Shown here: positions 15,799 to 20,325 of the stretch, piece by piece
Position numbering within the stretch: position 1 is the first letter of the stretch
Layout of the letters: the number at the start of each line of letters is the position of its first letter
NCBI GenBank assembly: GCA_002393705.1
Contig: DGTH01000090.1
Location: 1 to 20,325 of the forward strand
Length of the DNA: 20,325 nt
Source of the DNA: Prevotella sp. UBA4341
GTDB taxonomy: Bacteria > Bacteroidota > Bacteroidia > Bacteroidales > Bacteroidaceae
Reading direction: 5' to 3'
The notes under the pieces: generated by a model
What the model was told of the DNA's origin: nothing
Database searches by the model: none
What the model saw: the letters and a program-made list of their open reading frames with translations, nothing else
Position numbers and translations under genes: made by a program

Positions 15799-17247
15799 AT
15801 GGCAGCAAAGGAATTTATCGTAGCTATTGAACTCGGTTCATCTAAGATGACCGGTATTGCGGGAAAGAAGAATCTCGATGGCAGCATACAAGTGCTCGCC
15901 GTGGTCAAAGAAGACTCGTCTTCATTCATTCGGAAGGGTGTGGTCTATAACATTGAGAAGACTGCACAGTGCCTTACTAACATTGTCAAGAAGCTGACCA
16001 CGCAACTGAAGACCGAGATTACGCAGGTCTATGTCGGCATAGGTGGCCAGTCTATTCGTAGCGTTCGCAACGTCATTTCGAAAGACCTGCCTGCCGACAC
16101 GCTGGTTACGAAAGAGATGATTATCGAACTCATGGATGCCAACCGTAGCATGCAGTATCCTGACCAGGAAATTCTCGACGTAGCCGAACAGGAGTACAAG
16201 GTTGACTCGCAGTTCCAGACCGACCCCGTAGGCATTCAGTGCTCGCGCCTGGAGGGTAACTTCCTGAACATCCTACAGCGAAAGGCGTTTTACAAGAGTC
16301 TGAATAACTGTTTCGAAATGGCTGAGATAGGTATTGCCGAACTTTATCTGGCACCTCTGGCCCTGGCCGACAGCGTGCTGACGGAATCGGAAAAACGTTC
16401 CGGTTGTGCGCTGGTTGACATAGGTGCCGACACCACGACCGTGTCGGTATATTACAAGAACATCCTGCGTCATCTGGCTGTCATACCCTTAGGCTCGAAC
16501 AATATTACCAAGGACATTGCGTCGCTGCAAATGGAGGAGCAGGAGGCTGAGAAAATGAAGCTGAAGTACGCCTGCGCCTACACCGACAATAACGACATAG
16601 ACAACAACCTGAAGTACTCCATTGACCCCGAACGTCAAGTGGAGAGCCGCAGGTTTATCGAGATTGTGGAAGGTCGTCTGGAGGAAATCATAGAGAACGT
16701 CTGGTACCAGATTCCCAATGACTACTACGACAAGCTCTTGGGCGGACTCATCCTGACGGGTGGCGGTTCGAATATGAAGGATGTGGAAAAGGCCTTCCGC
16801 AACCATACACACATAGACAAAGTACGCATTGCCAAGTTTGTCACGCAGACTGTTACCTCGAAGCTCGCCACCATTAACGCCAAGGACGGCACCATGAACA
16901 CCGTGCTGGGTCTTTTGGCCAAGGGCGACATGAATTGTGCTGGCAACGACATTGACCCCAACGGCGATCTCTTTTCCGTCAAACAGGCTGGCACGATTAA
17001 TGGTGAGCAGCGCAAGGCACGTCAAGCCACCGAGACCGAAGCTGGCGTCATTCGTACCGAACGCGAGAAACAGCAAGCCGAAGAGGAAGCCCGCCGCAAG
17101 AAGGAAGAAGAAGACCGCCAAGCCCGCCAAGAGGCTGAAGCCAAAGCCCGCGAAGAAGCCCGCATCAAGAAAGAGAACAGCTTCTGGAACAAGGCCTTCA
17201 AGGGCATCAAGAAGTTTGGTAGCAAGATGATGGAAGAGGAAGAGTAA
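15799..17247 (+). CDS. ftsA: Actin-like divisome protein FtsA
   Basis: This 482-residue cytoplasmic, membrane-associated protein tethers FtsZ. Actin-fold nucleotide-binding blocks: ELGSSKMTGI (11-20), DIGADTTTVSV (207-217) and LTGGGSNMKD (319-328). The protein is longer than the E. coli one because of a highly charged, Glu/Lys/Arg/Ala-rich stretch at about 403-459, probably a long helix or coiled coil. It ends with SFWNKAFKGIKKFGSKMM (461-478), which looks like the amphipathic membrane-binding helix, and four Glu residues. The start follows the 16-base A-rich box by 6 bases. Confidence 0.95.
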   Translation: MAAKEFIVAIELGSSKMTGIAGKKNLDGSIQVLAVVKEDSSSFIRKGVVYNIEKTAQCLTNIVKKLTTQLKTEITQVYVGIGGQSIRSVRNVISKDLPADTLVTKEMIIELMDANRSMQYPDQEILDVAEQEYKVDSQFQTDPVGIQCSRLEGNFLNILQRKAFYKSLNNCFEMAEIGIAELYLAPLALADSVLTESEKRSGCALVDIGADTTTVSVYYKNILRHLAVIPLGSNNITKDIASLQMEEQEAEKMKLKYACAYTDNNDIDNNLKYSIDPERQVESRRFIEIVEGRLEEIIENVWYQIPNDYYDKLLGGLILTGGGSNMKDVEKAFRNHTHIDKVRIAKFVTQTVTSKLATINAKDGTMNTVLGLLAKGDMNCAGNDIDPNGDLFSVKQAGTINGEQRKARQATETEAGVIRTEREKQQAEEEARRKKEEEDRQARQEAEAKAREEARIKKENSFWNKAFKGIKKFGSKMMEEEE

Positions 17248-17268
17248 AAAAAGTCTGTAGGTTGAAAA

Positions 17269-17312
17269 AGTAAATAGTAAATAGAAAATAAGTAAATCGA
17301 AAATAGTACAAG
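17269..17312 (+). repeat. A-rich leader and 16-base box before ftsZ
   Basis: The 65-base ftsA-ftsZ gap contains GTAAATA steps followed by AAGTAAATCGAAAATA (17290-17305), identical to the box before ftsA and placed 7 bases before the ftsZ ATG. A near copy (GTAAATAGAAAATAAG) precedes it. There is no TAnnTTTG box in the gap, so ftsZ seems to depend on upstream transcription. Confidence 0.65.
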
Positions 17313-18635
17313 ATGGCAGATTATCCCAACATAGACCTCCTGAACTTCGGCGAGCCCGAAAAGGAGAACAGTATCATTAAAGTGATAGGTGTAGGCGGTG
17401 GCGGTGGCAATGCCGTCAACCATATGTACCGCGAGGGTATTCACGACGTGACCTTCGTACTCTGCAACACTGACAATCAGGCCCTCAACGATTCGCCCGT
17501 GCCCGTACACTTGCAGCTGGGCAAAGAAGGCCTCGGAGCCGGCAACAAGCCCGAACGCGCACGTGCGGCAGCTGAAGAGAGCCTTGACGAAATCAAAGCG
17601 ATGCTCAACGATGGCACGCGCATGGCCTTTATCACCGCCGGCATGGGTGGCGGAACGGGAACAGGAGCGGCTCCCGTCATTGCCCGCGTGTCGAAAGAGA
17701 TGGGCATCCTGACTGTCGGCATCGTTACCATCCCCTTCCGTTTCGAAGGTGACCGCAAGATAGACCAGGCACTCGACGGCGTAGAGGAAATGTCGAAGCA
17801 CGTCGATGCGTTATTGGTCATCAACAATGAGCGGCTACGCGAAATCTACCCCGAACTGACCGTGCTCGACGCCTTCGGAAAGGCTGACGATACGCTCTCA
17901 GTGGCAGCCAAATCGATAGCCGAAATCATTACCGTACACGGACTCATCAACCTCGACTTTAACGACGTGAAGACAGTGCTCAAGGACGGCGGCGTGGCCA
18001 TTATGTCAACGGGCTACGGAGAAGGCGAAGGTCGAGTGAAGAAAGCCATCGACGACGCACTTAATTCGCCGCTGCTCAACGACAATGACGTCTTCAACTC
18101 GAAGAAGATACTGCTCAGCATTTCATTTGCAGGCAGCAAGGACGGCTCAGGGTCGCTGATGATGGAGGAGATGAACGACGTCAATGACTTCATGGCCAAG
18201 TTTGGCGACTTTGAAATCAAGTGGGGATTGGCCACCGACCCCGAGCTGGGCAAGCGCGTCAAGGTGACCATTCTGGCCACCGGCTTCGGCATTACCAATG
18301 TTGATGGCATGACGGGCCACCTCAAGAAACATTCGCAGGAAGAGGCCAACCGCCTGGCTGAAGAGCAGGAGCGTGCTGCCAAGCGCGAAGACCGCCGACA
18401 GCAGTATTATGGCGACCCAGGCAATAATCGCCGTTACAAGCGTCGTCCCCACATCTACCTCTTCCGACCAGAGGATCTTGACAACGACGACGTCATTTCG
18501 GCCGTGGAATCTACCCCGACCTATAAGCGTACGCGCGAAATACTGGACAGCATCAACAGCCAGACGCAGGACGACGAAGTCACCTTGCGTCCCGACTCTG
18601 ACCCAGACTTCGTTCAAGGCACGATTAAGTTCTAA
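17313..18635 (+). CDS. ftsZ: Cell division GTPase FtsZ
   Basis: This 440-residue tubulin homologue polymerises at mid-cell. GVGGGGGNAVN (26-36), the tubulin signature GGGTGTGAAP (112-121) and the T7 loop NLDFNDVKTVL (213-223, with D215 and D218) are intact. A basic linker (about 345-378) follows the GTPase core. STPTYKR (400-406) probably corresponds to the conserved C-terminal peptide that binds FtsA and other partners, but about 34 more residues follow it, ending in VQGTIKF. It is the last gene of the cluster, with a hairpin 5 bases after the stop. Confidence 0.97.
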   Translation: MADYPNIDLLNFGEPEKENSIIKVIGVGGGGGNAVNHMYREGIHDVTFVLCNTDNQALNDSPVPVHLQLGKEGLGAGNKPERARAAAEESLDEIKAMLNDGTRMAFITAGMGGGTGTGAAPVIARVSKEMGILTVGIVTIPFRFEGDRKIDQALDGVEEMSKHVDALLVINNERLREIYPELTVLDAFGKADDTLSVAAKSIAEIITVHGLINLDFNDVKTVLKDGGVAIMSTGYGEGEGRVKKAIDDALNSPLLNDNDVFNSKKILLSISFAGSKDGSGSLMMEEMNDVNDFMAKFGDFEIKWGLATDPELGKRVKVTILATGFGITNVDGMTGHLKKHSQEEANRLAEEQERAAKREDRRQQYYGDPGNNRRYKRRPHIYLFRPEDLDNDDVISAVESTPTYKRTREILDSINSQTQDDEVTLRPDSDPDFVQGTIKF

Positions 18636-18639
18636 TCTC

Positions 18640-18683
18640 AGTCAGCGTTTCTCAGCGGGGGATACCGCCGAGAAACGCTGACT
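18640..18683. terminator. Long bidirectional hairpin between ftsZ and recO
   Basis: AGTCAGCGTTTCTC (18640-18653) pairs perfectly with GAGAAACGCTGACT (18670-18683). After an A/C mismatch, GCGG (18655-18658) pairs with CCGC (18665-18668) around a 6-base loop. It starts 5 bases after the ftsZ stop and includes two bases of the recO stop codon. It therefore lies at the 3' end of both convergent genes. No T-run follows on either strand, so termination or simply 3'-end protection are both possible. Confidence 0.8.
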
Positions 18684-19428
18684 ACTGGTCTGTAGAGAAT
18701 ACCTCTTGCAGCACGCTGAGGCTTTTCAGCTCTGGAAAGGCAGGCAGATGGAGCCTGTAGTATCTTAGCACGACCTCCAGACAGCGCACCCGGTCGTTGC
18801 GATTCATGCGGAATAGATGCATGTTCTTATAGTCCATCCTCATCATGGTCATTATACGTACAGACTCATCGGCTTCCAGAAAGTCCTGGTGCAGGGGCGG
18901 CTGCTCAGTGAAGCCCCCCTCGCGCAGGTCAAAGAACAGTGGTCCACGCGTCTGGGACGGAATGTCTAAGTTAGGGTAGAACCCCAGAAAGCGCGAAAGG
19001 TGCATGAGGAAGACCAGATGAAAGTTTGCGTATCCCGACGGCCGCTGGTCGAGCCACTCAAGGCTGTGCCTGATGTAGTCGAACAGCTGCTCGTCAGGTT
19101 GCTGCTCGCCCCTTAGTGCCCGGTAAAGAAACTCTGCCAGAAAGAGCCCAACGGCCAGCTTTCCGCGTTCGAACGCCAGTGAACCATAAACAACAGCCAT
19201 GGCTGCATGACGCAACCGTTGCAACTGAACCCGGGGCCTGACGTCAACCTCCACGTTGAGCAGTGAGAGCGGCTGGAAGTACTGCTTCTTCAGACGGCCG
19301 CGACTCGTCTTCGGCACATTGACCATACACGACAGTCGGCCCGCCTCCCTCGTAAAGAGGGTGACGATGAGCCGGCCTTCGCCGTACTTCAGCGAGTGTA
19401 GCACCAGTGCCTCCGTCTTTAGTAACAT
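18682..19428 (-). CDS. recO: DNA repair protein RecO
   Basis: This 248-residue recombination mediator loads RecA with RecR on SSB-coated single-stranded DNA. The start MLLKTEALVLHSLKYGEGRL fits the N-terminal OB-fold of RecO (residues 1-80), followed by the helical domain. The typical family feature FLGFYPNL (about 165-172) is present. The frame is open upstream to 19587, but those residues are coded by a direct repeat with promoter sequence and look non-protein, so I start at the ATG at 19426-19428. A perfect promoter ends only 5 bases before this ATG, so the mRNA may have almost no leader. It is convergent with ftsZ. Confidence 0.9.
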   Translation of the reverse strand: MLLKTEALVLHSLKYGEGRLIVTLFTREAGRLSCMVNVPKTSRGRLKKQYFQPLSLLNVEVDVRPRVQLQRLRHAAMAVVYGSLAFERGKLAVGLFLAEFLYRALRGEQQPDEQLFDYIRHSLEWLDQRPSGYANFHLVFLMHLSRFLGFYPNLDIPSQTRGPLFFDLREGGFTEQPPLHQDFLEADESVRIMTMMRMDYKNMHLFRMNRNDRVRCLEVVLRYYRLHLPAFPELKSLSVLQEVFSTDQ

Positions 19429-19433
19429 AGCTG

Positions 19434-19464
19434 CAAAGGTACGATTAAGTGAGCACAAAACAAA
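19434..19464 (-). promoter_or_regulatory. recO promoter P1
   Basis: On the minus strand TTTG (plus 19461-19464), a 19-base spacer, then TACCTTTG (plus 19434-19441): an exact match to the Bacteroidetes consensus. The box ends 5 bases before the recO ATG, so the start point would fall at or within a few bases of the start codon. Confidence 0.75.
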
Positions 19465-19481
19465 ACAAATAACAAAGTTTT
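19434..19481. repeat. 48-bp direct repeat upstream of recO, copy 1
   Basis: This copy and the one at 19524-19571 are 48 bases long, exactly 90 bases apart, and differ at two positions (A/G at 19455 and at 19476). Each starts with CAAAGGTACGATTAAGTGAG and continues through a run of CAAAA units to GTTTT. Each copy carries a complete minus-strand promoter. Confidence 0.9.
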
Positions 19482-19506
19482 TTGATTTTGTTTTGTTGAA
19501 CGTGAG

Positions 19507-19531
19507 TACCTTCGGCCATAGGCCAAAGGTA
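19507..19531. promoter_or_regulatory. Palindrome overlapping the second recO promoter
   Basis: TACCTT-C-GGCC, then ATA, then GGCC-A-AAGGTA: 11-base arms with one mismatch. It covers the -7 box of the upstream promoter copy (19524-19531). It could be an operator or a hairpin at the 5' end of an RNA. No family of regulator can be named from it. Confidence 0.5.
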
Positions 19532-19554
19532 CGATTAAGTGAGCGCAAAACAAA
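19524..19554 (-). promoter_or_regulatory. recO promoter P2 (duplicate)
   Basis: The second repeat copy keeps the same promoter: minus-strand TTTG (plus 19551-19554), 19 bases, TACCTTTG (plus 19524-19531). It would give recO a leader of about 90 bases that contains the P1 sequence. Confidence 0.6.
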
Positions 19555-19571
19555 ACAAATAACAAGGTTTT
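19524..19571. repeat. 48-bp direct repeat upstream of recO, copy 2
   Basis: Partner of 19434-19481, with 46 of 48 bases identical. The 42 bases between the copies are unrelated to the repeat and contain a T-rich run (TTTTTTGATTTTG) and the left half of the palindrome. Confidence 0.9.
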
Positions 19572-19603
19572 CCCAATAAGAGTTCATTTTTTTAGAAGAA
19601 AAT

Positions 19604-19634
19604 TTTGTGGAATGAAAAAAATGCAGTACCTTTG
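19604..19634 (+). promoter_or_regulatory. Promoter of tRNA-Glu and rpsT
   Basis: TTTG (19604-19607), a 19-base spacer and TACCTTTG (19627-19634), followed by CACCC, match the Bacteroidetes consensus exactly. The start near 19638 leaves about 30 bases to be removed from the tRNA 5' end. No other such box lies before rpsT, so both genes probably share this promoter. Confidence 0.8.
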
Positions 19635-19667
19635 CACCCGCTTTTGCGTGAAGTCGTAAAATAGCTT

Positions 19668-19742
19668 GGTCCCTTCGTCTATCGGTTAGGACGAGAGATT
19701 TTCATTCTCTAAAGAGGAGTTCGACTCTCCTAGGGACTACCA
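19668..19742 (+). tRNA. tRNA-Glu (anticodon UUC)
   Basis: The 75 bases fold as a full cloverleaf. Acceptor GGTCCCT/AGGGACT (one G-T pair); D stem GTCT/GGAC; anticodon stem AGAGA/TCTCT with loop TTTTCAT (anticodon TTC); T stem AGGAG/CTCCT with loop TTCGACT. The discriminator base is A and CCA is encoded. Downstream, 195 bases separate it from rpsT. Confidence 0.96.
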
Positions 19743-19937
19743 GAAACTTCAAGTTCACCATCTGCGCAGTTGATTGCGCTACCCTTTACGGTCAAAAGGA
19801 CAAAACCAGATACTCAGAGAGGGAACAGCGGTGGTGATGAGCTCTTCAATGAGTTCGCCCGGGGCAGCCATACGTAAGACCCGTAAGCCTTGGAGAAAAA
19901 AACAATTAAACATTAAGCATTATTAAAAAACAAGACA
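19743..19937 (+). promoter_or_regulatory. rpsT leader with probable folded RNA
   Basis: No frame here looks coding. Bases 19760-19811 can form a three-way junction. ATCT (19760-19763) pairs with AGAT (19808-19811) and encloses two hairpins: GCGCA/TGCGC (19764-19779) and CCTTT/AAAGG (19783-19799). Further stems are possible: AGCTC/GAGTT (19840-19855), TACG/CGTA near 19870-19885. From about 19893 the sequence becomes A/T-rich, which suits the ribosome site. A role as a leader that controls S20, or as spacer RNA removed with the tRNA, is inference. Confidence 0.45.
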
Positions 19938-20189
19938 ATGGCAAATCACAAATCATCCCTGAAGAGAATCCGTCAGGACAAAAAGCGTGCACTGCACAAC
20001 CATTACTATGCAAAGACCATGCGTAACGCTGTTCGTAAGCTGCGTGCCATGACAGACAAGGACGAGGCTACCAAGCTCTATCCCTCCGTTCAGAAGATGC
20101 TGGACAAACTGGCAAAGACTAACATCATTCATAAGAACAAGGCTGCCAACATCAAGTCGAGCCTCTCGAAGCACATTGGTAAGCTCTGA
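19938..20189 (+). CDS. rpsT: 30S ribosomal protein S20
   Basis: This 83-residue, very basic protein binds 16S r[20 protein letters not shown] (1-17) and [19 protein letters not shown] (61-79) are the conserved ends of the S20 family, and the length is normal. It sits after tRNA-Glu and a structured leader, and before a strong terminator. No Shine-Dalgarno sequence is seen; the 45 bases before the ATG are A-rich. Confidence 0.97.
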   Translation: MANHKSSLKRIRQDKKRALHNHYYAKTMRNAVRKLRAMTDKDEATKLYPSVQKMLDKLAKTNIIHKNKAANIKSSLSKHIGKL

Positions 20190-20213
20190 TTTTAGGAACT
20201 GCAATAACATAAT

Positions 20214-20262
20214 AAATAAAGAGGAATCTGCTTCCAAGTTAAGCGGACTCCTCTTTATTTTG
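20214..20262 (+). terminator. Intrinsic terminator after rpsT
   Basis: AAATAAAGAGGA (20214-20225) pairs perfectly with TCCTCTTTATTT (20249-20260). After one A/C mismatch the stem goes on with TCTGCTT and AAGCGGA (one T-G pair) around a 7-base loop. Four T residues end the structure. The A/T-rich base gives an A-run on one side and a T-run on the other, so it could work in both directions. Confidence 0.85.
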
Positions 20263-20325
20263 TTCGTTTGAGTTTAAGAACATTTAACGCCCACTCGCGC
20301 ATAAATTTCGGCTCAGCGGATTTAC

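Noticed and set aside
19743..19815. Second tRNA or tRNA fragment after tRNA-Glu
   Set aside because: The GCGCAGTTGATTGCGC stem recalls a D arm, but neither strand gives an acceptor stem, a T loop or an anticodon arm.
20263..20325. Start of a further gene at the right edge
   Set aside because: Only 63 bases remain, with no start codon in a family context; nothing can be supported.

Overview
The window is a piece of a Bacteroidales chromosome, most likely Prevotella-like. Four things point there. The cell-wall/division (dcw) cluster has the Bacteroidetes gene order and lacks murF, murB and ddl. The promoters I can see fit the Bacteroidetes form (TTTG, 19-20 bases, TAnnTTTG) rather than the usual -35/-10. 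Leaders are A-rich and mostly lack a clear Shine-Dalgarno sequence. A glycine-lipid type acyltransferase pair sits next to mraZ. The species cannot be fixed from the sequence alone.

Layout. Bases 1-640 hold no gene I can support, but they are dense with short repeats: a dispersed CTGACGC motif, a 22-bp tandem array of micro-hairpins, and a C/G-rich inverted repeat. Bases 641-2454 (minus strand) hold a two-gene lipid operon, glsA then glsB. A divergent control region (2455-2804) carries a glsA promoter and a mraZ promoter preceded by three TGGG repeats, the likely MraZ operator. From 2805 to 18635 thirteen genes run on the plus strand: mraZ, rsmH, ftsL-like, ftsI (PBP with PASTA), murE, mraY, murD, ftsW, murG, murC, ftsQ, ftsA, ftsZ. 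Most are separated by 0-40 bases or overlap, so they probably form one long transcription unit, with a possible internal promoter before murG. A long hairpin at 18640-18683 separates ftsZ from the convergent recO (minus). Upstream of recO is a duplicated 48-bp promoter segment. Then come a plus-strand promoter, tRNA-Glu(UUC), a 195-base apparently structured leader, rpsT (ribosomal protein S20), and a strong terminator.

How the genes work together. murE, murD and murC build the UDP-MurNAc-peptide; mraY and murG make lipid I and lipid II; ftsW and ftsI polymerise and crosslink septal peptidoglycan; ftsZ and ftsA form the cytoplasmic ring; ftsQ and the FtsL-like protein link it to the periplasmic enzymes. 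mraZ and rsmH are the regulatory/rRNA-methylation head of the cluster.

The coding content is ordinary for the phylum. The unusual signal lies in the gaps. Seven in-frame 21-bp repeats, each ending in a stop codon, start inside the end of murC and fill most of the murC-ftsQ gap. A shared 16-base A-rich box (AAGTAAATCGWAAATA) lies 6-7 bases before the start codons of ftsQ, ftsA and ftsZ, with a weaker relative before mraY. These two patterns are the best candidates for something not yet described.
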